From DASSFG01 sp035547915 (GTDB taxonomy: Bacteria; Planctomycetota; Planctomycetia; Pirellulales; JAICIG01), in NCBI GenBank assembly GCA_035547915.1, contig DASZTS010000086.1, forward strand, positions 1 to 64,000: a stretch of DNA of 64,000 nt, written 5' to 3'. Every line of letters begins with the position of its first letter. The first letter of the stretch is position 1. A program made the translations under genes and the position numbers. A model generated the notes under the pieces. That model made no database searches. It worked only from the letters and a program-made list of their open reading frames with translations, and was not told the DNA's origin. Positions 7,541-16,750 of the stretch are shown in pieces.

Positions 7541-9121
7541 TCAACGGCCAACGTCTATCTCCGTATCGAGATGCAGATCTTCGTCGAGCCATTGCTTGAG
7601 CGCTTCGGTTTCCTGGCGCCCCAGGTTCGCTTGGCTCGCCCGCAGATCGTCCTGCAAGGTGATTCGCAGTAGCCGCGCGAGGTGTGGGTCGTCGAGTTGT
7701 TCGTGCAGGGGCCAGAACTCGCCGAGGCGGCGGGCCGACGCGTCGAAGTTGTGTTGCTTGGCGAGCACGATGCTCTGGCCGGCCAGCCCAAAAGCCCGTG
7801 CGGCCGAATCGCCGCTGGCCGCGAATTGATCGAAGAGTTGTCCGGCTTCGTTCCAGCGCCCCTGGTAGAGGTAGCGGCGGGCGAGTTCCTGTCGGGCCAT
7901 GCGGTCCTCATACTCGGCCTCAGGAAAGAATCGCCCCACGCTCTTCAGCCACTCCTCCGTTCCCGCCAGTTTGGCGAAATAGAGCTGCTCTTGAGCGTTC
8001 GCCTGCTTCGTGACGTCGCTCCGTGCGGCGTCGGCCAACACGAAGGGGCGGCGGCTCAACCAGCCGATCGTGGCTCCGCCGACGAGCGCCAGACAAATCG
8101 CGCCCGCCAACCAGATACGACGGTTACGGCGGCGGCGCAGATCCAAGGCCGCCGTTCTGCTGAGGGCGGCCAACCGCCGTGTCGCCGCAAACATCCCGGA
8201 GAATTCAGGTTCGGAACCGACGTCATCGAAGGTGCTGTCGTCGTCATCCGCGGTCGGCAAACCGCGCAGATCGACAAGCAGTTCCCGGGCCGAGGCATAA
8301 CGCTCGTCGGGCTGCTTGGCCAACATGCGATGCACGATCCGACTGAGTCCATCGGGCAAATCGGGTCGCAGCGTTTGCAGCGGCTGCGGCTGTGATTTCA
8401 GATGTTGCACGGCCACATGCAGGGCGGTCTCGCCCTGGAACGGCGGGGCGCCCGTAAACATCTGGTAGCAGGTGATGCCGAACGAATAGATATCGCTACG
8501 CGGGTCGAGCGGCCTTCCCTCCACTTGTTCGGGGCTCATGTAGAGGGGCGTGCCCATCGTCATGCCGATTTGCGTCAGATTCGCCGCCGCTCCCGGTCCA
8601 GCCACGCGGGCCAAACCAAAATCGGCCACTTTCACCTCGCCGGTGTGGGCGAGCATAATGTTCTCGGGCTTGATGTCGCGGTGGATGATGCCGGTCGTCG
8701 AGGCCTTGTGCAATGCCGCGGCGACTTGCCGCATGATGACCAGAGCTTGCCTCAGGGGCGGCGGACCGTGGCGCGTCATCCACTCTTGTAGGTTGAGGCC
8801 CTGCACGTATTCTTGGGCGATATAGTGCAGCCCCGCGACGCTGCCGACCTCGTAAACCTGGACGATGTTGGCGTGCACCAGTGCCGCGGCCGCACGGGCT
8901 TCGTTCTGAAAGCGTCGCACGTACGAGTCGTCGCCGGCCAGCGAGCTTTTCAGGATTTTGAGCGCCACCTGCCGGCCGAGTGATTCTTGCGCGGCCAGGT
9001 AGACCTCGGCCATGGCGCCACGCCCCAGTCGCCTCAATAGTCGAAAGCCGGCGATCTGCCGACCAGAGAGGTCGGCTTCTGCGGCGGGATCGGCCGCGTT
9101 GACAGCTTCAGGCACGCTCAT
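7541..9121 (-). CDS. Membrane-anchored Ser/Thr protein kinase
   Basis: The protein of 526 residues has an N-terminal Hanks kinase and a C-terminal extracytoplasmic part. Conserved elements are glycine loop GRGAMAEV near 33, Lys55, HRDIKPEN at 147-154, DFG at 167-169 and GTPLYMSPEQ of the activation segment. A single transmembrane helix lies at about 326-345. The remaining 180 residues are helical, with YLYQGRWNEAGQLF-type sequence suggestive of TPR-like repeats and a possible ligand or protein sensor. The gene ends 76 bp from the tRNA-Glu 5' end and is transcribed in the same direction as the tRNA. The substrate is unknown. Confidence 0.9.
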   Translation of the reverse strand: MSVPEAVNAADPAAEADLSGRQIAGFRLLRRLGRGAMAEVYLAAQESLGRQVALKILKSSLAGDDSYVRRFQNEARAAAALVHANIVQVYEVGSVAGLHYIAQEYVQGLNLQEWMTRHGPPPLRQALVIMRQVAAALHKASTTGIIHRDIKPENIMLAHTGEVKVADFGLARVAGPGAAANLTQIGMTMGTPLYMSPEQVEGRPLDPRSDIYSFGITCYQMFTGAPPFQGETALHVAVQHLKSQPQPLQTLRPDLPDGLSRIVHRMLAKQPDERYASARELLVDLRGLPTADDDDSTFDDVGSEPEFSGMFAATRRLAALSRTAALDLRRRRNRRIWLAGAICLALVGGATIGWLSRRPFVLADAARSDVTKQANAQEQLYFAKLAGTEEWLKSVGRFFPEAEYEDRMARQELARRYLYQGRWNEAGQLFDQFAASGDSAARAFGLAGQSIVLAKQHNFDASARRLGEFWPLHEQLDDPHLARLLRITLQDDLRASQANLGRQETEALKQWLDEDLHLDTEIDVGR

Positions 9122-9197
9122 GGCCGGCGCCGGAGAGACGTTGTGACACCACCTCTACCGAGTATGGTGGCGGATCCCGGAAATCGCAACGCTGCGA

Positions 9198-10160
9198 TCA
9201 CTCGCCCATGACATACGCGAAGACCAACGGCGCCACGATCGAAGCGTCGGAGTTGATCATGAACTTCGGGGCATCTTTTTCCAACTTGTACCAAGTGATC
9301 TTTTCGTTCGGCACGGCCCCCGAGTAAGAACCGAAGGAGGTGGTCGAGTCGGAAATCTGGGCGAAGTAGCTCCAGAGCGGCACGTCCTTTTCCAGGTCCT
9401 GGATGATGAGGGGCACGGCGCAAATGGCAAAATCGCCGGCGATTCCCCCGCCGATCTGAAAGAAGCCGAGGCTATGCTGATCGACGTTGTCGAGATACCA
9501 TCGCACCAAATGTTCCATTTGCTCGGTGCCACTCTTGATCGCCGAGTGGCTTTTTACCTTCTTCTCCAGCACGCGGGCGGCGAAAATGTTGCCGAGTGTC
9601 GAATCTTCATAGCCGGGCGTATAGACCGGAATCTTCATCTCGTACGCGGCCCACACCCAGGAGTGCTCCTTGGGGACCTGCCGCACTTTTTCGAGCGTGC
9701 CGTCTTCGATCAGCCGGTAAAAATATTCGGTCGAGAAATAGGACTCACCCTTGTCGGCCGCCTTCGTCCAATACTCGAGCAGCTTGTGTTCGATGTGTCG
9801 AATCACCGTCTCGGGAATGCACGTATCGGTCACGCGGTTGAAACCGTCGTCCCGCAAGGCCAGTTCGGCCTCGGGCGACAGGTCGCGGTAGTGCGGCACC
9901 ATGCGATATTCGTCATGGGCCACGAGATTGAAGATGTCTTCTTCGAAATTCGCGGCCGTGCACGAGATGGCGTGAACCTTTCCGGCGCGGATCATCTTGG
10001 CCAGCGAAATGCCGAGTTCGGCCGTGCTCATCGCCCCGGCCATGGCCAGTAGCATCTTGCCGCCTGCGTCGAGATGCCGCCGCCAAGCGCGGGCCGCGTC
10101 GACGGTCTCCCGCGCGTTGAAGTGGCGGAAGTGGTGATCCATGAACTGAGTGATTGACAT
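9198..10160 (-). CDS. Deoxyhypusine synthase family enzyme (possible homospermidine synthase)
   Basis: Starting at the ATG that gives MSITQFMDHHF, the protein has 320 residues. It matches the deoxyhypusine synthase fold family, with conserved segments AGAMSTAELGISLAKMI, ISCTAANFEEDIFN, GGGIAGDFAICAV, DSTTSFGSYSGA and SDASIVAPLVFAYV. Lys292, in TWYKL, aligns with the catalytic lysine of the eukaryotic enzyme (SWGKI). Eukaryotic and archaeal members modify eIF5A from spermidine and NAD. Bacterial members usually lack that target, and some have been shown to make homospermidine or related polyamines. A longer upstream frame exists but does not look coding. The gene lies downstream of glgP on the same strand. 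Confidence 0.85.
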   Translation of the reverse strand: MSITQFMDHHFRHFNARETVDAARAWRRHLDAGGKMLLAMAGAMSTAELGISLAKMIRAGKVHAISCTAANFEEDIFNLVAHDEYRMVPHYRDLSPEAELALRDDGFNRVTDTCIPETVIRHIEHKLLEYWTKAADKGESYFSTEYFYRLIEDGTLEKVRQVPKEHSWVWAAYEMKIPVYTPGYEDSTLGNIFAARVLEKKVKSHSAIKSGTEQMEHLVRWYLDNVDQHSLGFFQIGGGIAGDFAICAVPLIIQDLEKDVPLWSYFAQISDSTTSFGSYSGAVPNEKITWYKLEKDAPKFMINSDASIVAPLVFAYVMGE

Positions 10161-10264
10161 AGGTGCGCCAAACAGAGCAGAAGGTGAAGAAGCAAAACAG
10201 GACGGCAAAACAACGAAGCAGAGGCTCGTCGCCTCTATCGGCTCGATCCTTCTTGCCTTGTGAC

Positions 10265-12481
10265 CTATCGGTCCATATCGCAGCTCAAGCCGCCGGCGGC
10301 GTGCAAGTAGGCGCTGCGGACATAATCGATCACCATGCGATGAGCGCTGAAGCGCCAGGCCAGCGAGCTGATGGAGTTCATCATCCGCTTGATCCAATGA
10401 CGTGGCAGACCGTCGATGTCGTGATCGTAGTAGAGCGGAATGACTTGATCTTCCAGCACGCGGTAGAGGTCGGCGCCGTCGCGACGATCGTTCACCTCGT
10501 CCGAAACGTGGCTCGTGCCTTTGCCGATGGCGAAGCCGTTCATGCCATCGTAGGCTTCTGCCCACCAACCATCGAGCACGGAGAGGTTCAGGCCGCCGTT
10601 CAGCACGACCTTCTGACCGCTCGTACCCGAGGCTTCCAAAGGCCGCCGCGGGTTATTCAACCAGACGTCGACTCCCTGCACCAGGTGCCGGCAGACGTTG
10701 ATGTCGTAGTCTTCGATAAAGGCTACGCGTCCGGCGAAGCGTGGATCGTGACGCAGATTGGCAATGCGCTTCACCAGTTGCTTGCCGGGCTCATCGGCCG
10801 GATGTGCCTTGCCGGCGAAAATGATCTGGATCGGACGTTGCGGATCGTTGACCAGTTCCGACAGCCGATCGAGCTCGCTGAGAATCAGATCGGCACGCTT
10901 ATAGGTGGCGAACCGCCGGGCGAAACCGATCGTCAGTACGTGCGGATCGAGCATGTTTCGCGCTGCTTCGACCACTTCGTCGCTCTCGCCGCGGCGGCGG
11001 CATTGGCGACTGACGCGCCGCCGGACAAACGCCAGCAAGAGGTTCTTCAGCGCGTAGTGCGTTTCCCACAGCTCGCCCGGATCGACATTGTGAATGCCCG
11101 TCCAAGCATCGGCCTCGGCCATGCGCTTGAACCAGTCGACCGGAAAATTACGGTCATAGAGTTGCTGCATCTGCCAGGCTAACCAGCTCGGCACGTGCAC
11201 GCCGTTGGTGATGTGTCCGATGGGAATCTCTTCTTCGACCCGCCACGGCCAAAGATGTGCCCACATGCGTCGGCTGACATGACCGTGCAGCGAGCTGACG
11301 GCATTGGCCCGTCGCGAAAGCTTGAGCGCCAGTACCGTCATGCAGAACGTCTCGCCGCCGTTGTGCGGCTCGACGCGCCCGAGGCCCATGAGTTGGTCGA
11401 GCGATATGCCCAACCGGTCGCGTAGCGGACCAAGATGCTCTTCGATCAACCCGGCGTCGAAGCGGTCGTGGCCGGCCGGTACGGGCGTGTGCGTGGTGAA
11501 CACCGTGTGCTGGGCGACATCGCGCAACGCCTCGTCGAAGCTCAACCCGTCCGATTCCATCATGTCGCGAATCGCCTCGAGCGTGGCGAAAGCACTATGG
11601 CCTTCGTTCAGGTGGAAGACGCCGGGCGTAACGCCCATGGCCTTCAGCGCCCGTACGCCGCCGACGCCGAGCACCAACTCTTGCCGCACGCGCGTGCGAT
11701 GATCGCCACCGTAAAGCCGACTGGTCAATTCGCGATCTTCCGGGCTGTTACCGTCGACATCGCTGTCGAGAAGGTAAAGCTGGATGCGGCCGACCCGCAT
11801 GAGCCAGACCTTGGTCACCAATCGGCCGGTGCGGGTTTCGATCGTTACGTGGACCGGCTGACCGTCGATGCCTACGGCGGGCGACATCGGCAGATTCTCG
11901 ACCTTGGTGTCGAGATATTCCTGCTGTTGATAGCCCTCGTGATCGAGGTGCTGCTTGAAATATCCTTGGTCGTAGAACAGACCGACCGCGACGAAGGGAA
12001 TTCCCAGATCGCTGGCCGTCTTTACGTGGTCGCCCGAGAGCACGCCAAGACCGCCGGAATAGATCGGCACCGATTCATGCATGCCGAACTCGGCCGAGAA
12101 GTAGGCTACCGGCTTGGACCCGAGCACACCCGCGTGCGTTGTGCCCCAGGTCTGGTTGCTGCCCAGGTATTCCTTTAGGCGGCGATAAGCGTGATTGATG
12201 CGGCTGTAGAGCACCAATTCGGCGGCCCGCATTTCCAGCCGCTCGGGCGTGAACTCGCCCAGCAGGGCGATCGGGTTGTGATCGAGCTGCCGCCAACGGA
12301 TGGGGTCGAGATCGCGAAACAGATTGACGACTTCCGGCTGCCAACTCCACCAGAGGTTGTTGGCCAGGGCCAGACACTTGTCATACGGAGTGGCGGACCC
12401 AACGCCGGAAGTGGCGATGCGCTGCGGCACAGACGCGGTCATGATGTCGACGTGAATGGGTTCGATCTCGGTTTGGCTCAT
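10265..12481 (-). CDS. glgP: Alpha-glucan (glycogen/maltodextrin) phosphorylase, GT35
   Basis: The 738-residue protein releases glucose-1-phosphate from alpha-1,4-glucans using pyridoxal phosphate. The PLP-site region EASGTSGQKVVLNGGLNLSVLD is clear and contains the Schiff-base lysine position. Other family signatures are YFSAEFGMHESVPIYSGGLG, HLNEGHSAF, HTPVPAGHD, NGVHVPSW and GFARRFATYKRADL. It resembles the shorter alpha-glucan phosphorylase branch rather than the longer E. coli type. I start at MSQTEIEPIH because the 32 upstream residues of the open frame do not look coding. Confidence 0.92.
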   Translation of the reverse strand: MSQTEIEPIHVDIMTASVPQRIATSGVGSATPYDKCLALANNLWWSWQPEVVNLFRDLDPIRWRQLDHNPIALLGEFTPERLEMRAAELVLYSRINHAYRRLKEYLGSNQTWGTTHAGVLGSKPVAYFSAEFGMHESVPIYSGGLGVLSGDHVKTASDLGIPFVAVGLFYDQGYFKQHLDHEGYQQQEYLDTKVENLPMSPAVGIDGQPVHVTIETRTGRLVTKVWLMRVGRIQLYLLDSDVDGNSPEDRELTSRLYGGDHRTRVRQELVLGVGGVRALKAMGVTPGVFHLNEGHSAFATLEAIRDMMESDGLSFDEALRDVAQHTVFTTHTPVPAGHDRFDAGLIEEHLGPLRDRLGISLDQLMGLGRVEPHNGGETFCMTVLALKLSRRANAVSSLHGHVSRRMWAHLWPWRVEEEIPIGHITNGVHVPSWLAWQMQQLYDRNFPVDWFKRMAEADAWTGIHNVDPGELWETHYALKNLLLAFVRRRVSRQCRRRGESDEVVEAARNMLDPHVLTIGFARRFATYKRADLILSELDRLSELVNDPQRPIQIIFAGKAHPADEPGKQLVKRIANLRHDPRFAGRVAFIEDYDINVCRHLVQGVDVWLNNPRRPLEASGTSGQKVVLNGGLNLSVLDGWWAEAYDGMNGFAIGKGTSHVSDEVNDRRDGADLYRVLEDQVIPLYYDHDIDGLPRHWIKRMMNSISSLAWRFSAHRMVIDYVRSAYLHAAGGLSCDMDR

Positions 12482-12695
12482 CGACTCCGTTCCTCGGCAC
12501 GAGCAGAACAAATACGCCCCGGAAAATAGACGGCATATTATAGCGACTTGGCAGAATGGGGCGACCCCAGTGATCAACGTTATTTGCCGTCACCTTACGG
12601 TGTCTAGGCAGAATAGGCCGGGCACGTTTATCACATTGCGGCGAGCCTGGGCCTTTCCACAGTTCAGCCACTTTCCGGCTTCGCCAGAACCCGCG

Positions 12696-13466
12696 CTATC
12701 GGAGCGGCGAGTAGTCGGTCGCCCGCATGAATACCGATTTCACGCCATCCTTTTCAGTAAGCGAACCGCCGGCCTTCGTTTCCGACGCCTGGCGCGCGGC
12801 GACCCAGTCGGGATCGGCGCGGAAGGCTGCGAACGACTTGTCGGCCGCTTCCTTGCTGGCGTGTGCCAACAGGTAGACCAGCGTTCGGTCCGCACCTTTC
12901 TCGGACGGGAGCAAAGTCCAATACACCACGTTCGTCATCCCGTGCTTTTCAAACAGCTTTAGCGTGTGATTTCGAAAGCGGTCGTTCAGCCCCGCGAGAT
13001 TACCGGGCGTCGCGGTATAAGTGCGAAGCTCAAAGACCCGGTCGTCGCCCTGGGACGACTTGATGGTCGGTGAATAGTCGGTCGTCTGCATAAATCGCGA
13101 TTCGATCTTGTCGACGAGTTTGCCATCGACCTCGCTCGCACGGTGGACACGCTGCCACTCGGGGTCGTCCAAGAACGATTTCCATGACTTGTCGGCCGCA
13201 TCGCGGCTAGCATGAGCCAGGACATAGATCAGCTTGTTCTCGGGATTGTCCAGCGGCACCCAGTAGCCCACGTTGGTCATGCCGTGCTTTTCGAAAAGCT
13301 TCATGGTGTGCTCGCGAAAGCGGGCGTGCAGCGCGTCGAGCTTCCCCTCCGGAGCCCAATACGTCCGCAACTCGAACACGCGCGCGTCCTCCGCGGCCCG
13401 GGCTTGCAAGGCGCTCATCGCGAAGCAGCTCCAAATCAGAATTCGAACGAACCTGGCAGTCTTCAT
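12696..13466 (-). CDS. Secreted protein with two NIPSNAP domains
   Basis: After a signal peptide (MKTARFVRILIWSCFAMSALQARA), the protein holds two tandem copies of a roughly 105-residue NIPSNAP-type ferredoxin-like domain. Each begins VFELRTY and contains HTxKLFEKHGMTNV, followed by VY(V/L)LAHAS-x-(D/E)-AADKS and an ending TDYSP. NIPSNAP domains are small alpha/beta-barrel-like folds of poorly known function. Duplication inside one chain can stand in for the dimer that single-domain members form. Role unknown. Confidence 0.85.
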   Translation of the reverse strand: MKTARFVRILIWSCFAMSALQARAAEDARVFELRTYWAPEGKLDALHARFREHTMKLFEKHGMTNVGYWVPLDNPENKLIYVLAHASRDAADKSWKSFLDDPEWQRVHRASEVDGKLVDKIESRFMQTTDYSPTIKSSQGDDRVFELRTYTATPGNLAGLNDRFRNHTLKLFEKHGMTNVVYWTLLPSEKGADRTLVYLLAHASKEAADKSFAAFRADPDWVAARQASETKAGGSLTEKDGVKSVFMRATDYSPLR

Positions 13467-13570
13467 GGTGGTCTCGCAGCAAATCTTATGCGGGATGCAG
13501 CGGGGAGCGGTCAAGGGTCCGAGCCGTAAGGGCGCGCCATTGTCGCTTTTCGGGCCGTATGGTGCAATTA

Positions 13571-13640
13571 AGAGCCTGTCCGAGAACCGATGTTGCGACA
13601 GGAACGATTCGACTCGCCAGCAGGTTTTCGGATCGGCTCT
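13571..13640. repeat. Intergenic hairpin, AGAGCC...GGCTCT
   Basis: Arms 13571-13588 (AGAGCCTGTCCGAGAACC) and 13623-13640 pair almost throughout around a 34-base centre. It sits in the divergent region between the NIPSNAP gene and the 946-residue secreted protein, so it is unlikely to be a simple terminator. Its outline (AGAGC, then a C/G-rich step, then AACC) resembles the roughly 100-bp palindromic repeats found elsewhere in the window. Confidence 0.65.
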
Positions 13641-13719
13641 AACCTAACAAAAATCGCGTTGCGCGGCGCAAGAGAAATCGCCTGGGCATCCGGGGGCCCT
13701 TTTTAGCCGAGGAGTTACC

Positions 13720-16560
13720 ATGCCTATTCGTCGCAGTTCGACGCTCTTCGTTTGGTTCATCGCCCCAGTCGCCGCCTCTGCCGTTGCCGCGCGAGCCGTC
13801 GCGGAAGACTCCTTCTACCGGGTGCCGCTGGCTGAACTGAAGCTGATCGAGGGGGAGTTGCCATCCCAGGACGAATATCGTTACGACTGGCGGGCGCGTG
13901 AGCGCATTGAAGCCATGCAGCCATCGGTTTCGTTGGATGGCCGCGGCGAAGTCTATTTTGCGTTGGACTCGGCCAGCGTCCGCTGGGCGTCCCCTTCGGT
14001 ACTGAACGGCGAAGGGGCCGTCGCCGTCCGCGCGCCGGCGGGTCGCGATGTCGCCGGCTCGCTCTACGTGCCAAAAGCCGACTACAGCGGCATGGTGAAG
14101 CTGCGTTTCTCGATCCCCGCGTCGGCCGCGGCGAAAAATGGCGCCGCGTTCTATCGCGCGAAGAGGCAACACTATCAGGCATTGCTTGAGCGCGGCTTGC
14201 CGGGTGCAGCCTGGTTTCGACATCAGCGACATTTGGCGCGCGAAGCTTTGGGCCAGAACGGTAAGTCGACGGAAGAAGCCGACGAGGGTCTTCCTCCGCG
14301 CAGGCGAGCCGGCGATTTCGAGGATACTTTCGATCTCTACAGCGGCGGGCGGGCGATCCAGGAAAACCTGCAACTCGATCGCGTGTTGAGATCGACCGGC
14401 AAAGATGACAAAGCCCAAGAATTGGTCGACGTCGCCTCGATCGAGGGGATCACGATCGACGAGATCAACTGGAAGCCACTGCTGGCGGAGGCCGAGCCGG
14501 CGCTCGATCCGTTGGCTCGGGCAATTCCCGCCGATCAGCACGCCCTATTCTTTCCGACGTTCGCGGCGGCCCTGGCGTTGTCCGACGAGATCGTTCGGCA
14601 AGGGACTCCTATCAGTCGATTGGTCTTTTCCCGTAGCGAAGATGAGCTGACCAAGGATCGCTACGAGCGACAGTTGTGTCTGCCGCTGTCGACGCTGGCG
14701 CGCGTGCTCGGCGGTCAAATAGTCGACGGTGTGGCGATCACCGGATCCGATCCCTACTTTTTCGCCGGTACCGACGTGGCGGTACTGTTCGAAACGAAAC
14801 AACCTGCTGCCTTGAAGACGGCTTTGCTCGCTCGCGCCGGCATCGCAGCCGCCCAAGAAAAGGGCGCTAAGCCGATCTCGGGCAAGACCGAGGGACTCGC
14901 ATGGTCGGGCTTCTTGTCGTCCGACCGGCGAGTCTCGTGCTACGTCGCGCAGCTCGAAGGGGCCATCGTTGTCACCAACTCGACGGCTCAGCTCGCCCGT
15001 CTCGGGCAAGTCAAGCGCGGCGAATCGCGCTCTCTCGCCAAGCTCGATGAATACCGCTTCTTCCGGCAGCGGTACCCGATCGGCGACGCGGAGGAGACGG
15101 CGTTCGTCTTTTTGAGCGATGCGACTATTCGCCGCTGGTGCGGCCCGAAATGGCGCATCGCCGCTTCGCGCCGACTCCGCGATGCCGCCGTCATGAGTGA
15201 GATGCAAGCTCGGCATCTGGACGATTTGGTCCAGGGCAAGGTCGAAGAAGGCACGATCGAGACCGATTTGCCTTTGGCGAGCGCCGGCCCCCTACGACTC
15301 AACGCCTATGGTGTGCGCTCGGAAATTGAAGGTTCCCTCGAGTTCCAGACACCGATCGCGGAATTGCCGCTGGAGCGTGTGACGAAGGACGAAGCCGAGG
15401 CTTACGAGCGGTGGCGAGATGTCTACCAAACGAACTGGCGGTGGGCGTTCGATCCCATCGGACTGCGGCTGACGGTCAAAGCGGAGCGCCTGGCTGCCGA
15501 TCTGACGGTCATGCCGTTGATCTTGGGGAGCGATTACCGCTCGTTGGTCGAGATCGCCCGCGGTGCGGAGATCGAGCAGCTTGACGGCGATCGACACGAT
15601 GCCGTCGCGCACTTCATCTTGGCTCTCAACCGGAAGTCGGAGCAGATGCAACAAGGAGCCAGCCTGGCGGCAGGTATGGTGCGGGTCGATCTACTCGACT
15701 GGCTCGGCGACTGGGTGAGTGTCTATGTCGACGACGATCCCGAATTCTGGCAGAAGCTGGCCTCGGAAAGCGATCTCGATCGAGCGATGCAGTATGGAAT
15801 GTCCCATCTCGACCACCTACCGGTGGGCGTGCACGTCGCAGTCCGCAACCCGTTGAAATTGGCCGCGTTCATGACGGGCCTGAGAGCATGGATCGAGCAA
15901 GTCGCCCCACGGATGACAGTCTGGGAATCGCACACGTACCGCGACGAGCCTTACGTGAGCGTCGGGCCGTCCGAGCGTGCGAAAGGCACTTTACCCGACG
16001 GCGTAGGCCAACCGCACCTATACTACTCGATGTCTGCCGACGGCTTGATTCTGAGCTTCAACGAAAAGCTGTTGCAGCGGGCCCTCGATCGTCAGATCGA
16101 AGGTCGCGAGGCGAAAAAGGAAGGTAAAGAGCCGCAGGCCGCTGCTCGGCCATGGCTCGGTTCGAGTCTCTGCTTTCAATTCGACAGCAAGCTGATCGGC
16201 ATGTTCGACGCGCTCGGCGGTGAGAACGCGCGGCAGACGATGCAGGTACGCTCCTGGGGCAACCTGCCGATTCTGAACGAGTGGCATCGCCGCTACCCAG
16301 ATCGAGATCCGGTGAAGTTGCACGAAGAGTTCTGGCAAACGCGGCTCGTCTGTCCGGGCGGAGGCCAATACGTCTGGAACGACGATTGGCAAACCATCGA
16401 GTCGACCGTCTATGGCCACCCGGGACAACCTAAAACCGGCCCCGCGAATCCCTTGCCTCTTCGGGGTATAAGCGGTGGCAACTTCGGATTGACCTTCGAG
16501 AAGCAAGGACTGCGGGCCCAGGCGGTCATCGACCGTCACGAGGAACCGAAGTCGCCCTAG
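13720..16560 (+). CDS. Large secreted protein of unknown function
   Basis: The 946-residue protein has an N-terminal signal peptide (MPIRRSSTLFVWF...AARAVAED) and no further hydrophobic segments. A GAGGAG ribosome binding site lies a few bases before the ATG. The sequence is acidic/basic mixed, soluble-looking and rich in Trp and Arg, with no motif that I can tie to a catalytic family. Segments such as YRFFRQRYPIGDAEETAFVF and LGSSLCFQFDSKLI recall long periplasmic proteins seen in planctomycetes, but I cannot name a domain. It stands alone, upstream of an acyl-CoA dehydrogenase-like gene on the same strand. Confidence 0.75.
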   Translation: MPIRRSSTLFVWFIAPVAASAVAARAVAEDSFYRVPLAELKLIEGELPSQDEYRYDWRARERIEAMQPSVSLDGRGEVYFALDSASVRWASPSVLNGEGAVAVRAPAGRDVAGSLYVPKADYSGMVKLRFSIPASAAAKNGAAFYRAKRQHYQALLERGLPGAAWFRHQRHLAREALGQNGKSTEEADEGLPPRRRAGDFEDTFDLYSGGRAIQENLQLDRVLRSTGKDDKAQELVDVASIEGITIDEINWKPLLAEAEPALDPLARAIPADQHALFFPTFAAALALSDEIVRQGTPISRLVFSRSEDELTKDRYERQLCLPLSTLARVLGGQIVDGVAITGSDPYFFAGTDVAVLFETKQPAALKTALLARAGIAAAQEKGAKPISGKTEGLAWSGFLSSDRRVSCYVAQLEGAIVVTNSTAQLARLGQVKRGESRSLAKLDEYRFFRQRYPIGDAEETAFVFLSDATIRRWCGPKWRIAASRRLRDAAVMSEMQARHLDDLVQGKVEEGTIETDLPLASAGPLRLNAYGVRSEIEGSLEFQTPIAELPLERVTKDEAEAYERWRDVYQTNWRWAFDPIGLRLTVKAERLAADLTVMPLILGSDYRSLVEIARGAEIEQLDGDRHDAVAHFILALNRKSEQMQQGASLAAGMVRVDLLDWLGDWVSVYVDDDPEFWQKLASESDLDRAMQYGMSHLDHLPVGVHVAVRNPLKLAAFMTGLRAWIEQVAPRMTVWESHTYRDEPYVSVGPSERAKGTLPDGVGQPHLYYSMSADGLILSFNEKLLQRALDRQIEGREAKKEGKEPQAAARPWLGSSLCFQFDSKLIGMFDALGGENARQTMQVRSWGNLPILNEWHRRYPDRDPVKLHEEFWQTRLVCPGGGQYVWNDDWQTIESTVYGHPGQPKTGPANPLPLRGISGGNFGLTFEKQGLRAQAVIDRHEEPKSP

Positions 16561-16750
16561 TACCGACTCTTGCATCGGAAAAATCCGACTGAACCGATAG
16601 GAGGATGCCGCGGTCTATTACGGCGTCCGCTTGTCGCGAGATTGGGCACCCCGATACAATTCGGCTCACGATCAGGGTAACGTCGTCAATCGCTGCATCG
16701 CCTCGGGTGCGGAACGGTCGAGTTGCGCCTGAGAGCGGAAACCTCCACCG

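Noticed and set aside
9198..10568. 456-residue version of the deoxyhypusine synthase-like protein
   Set aside because: The extra N-terminal part overlaps the glgP 3' end in another frame and is Arg/Ser-rich. The ATG at 10160 matches the family start.
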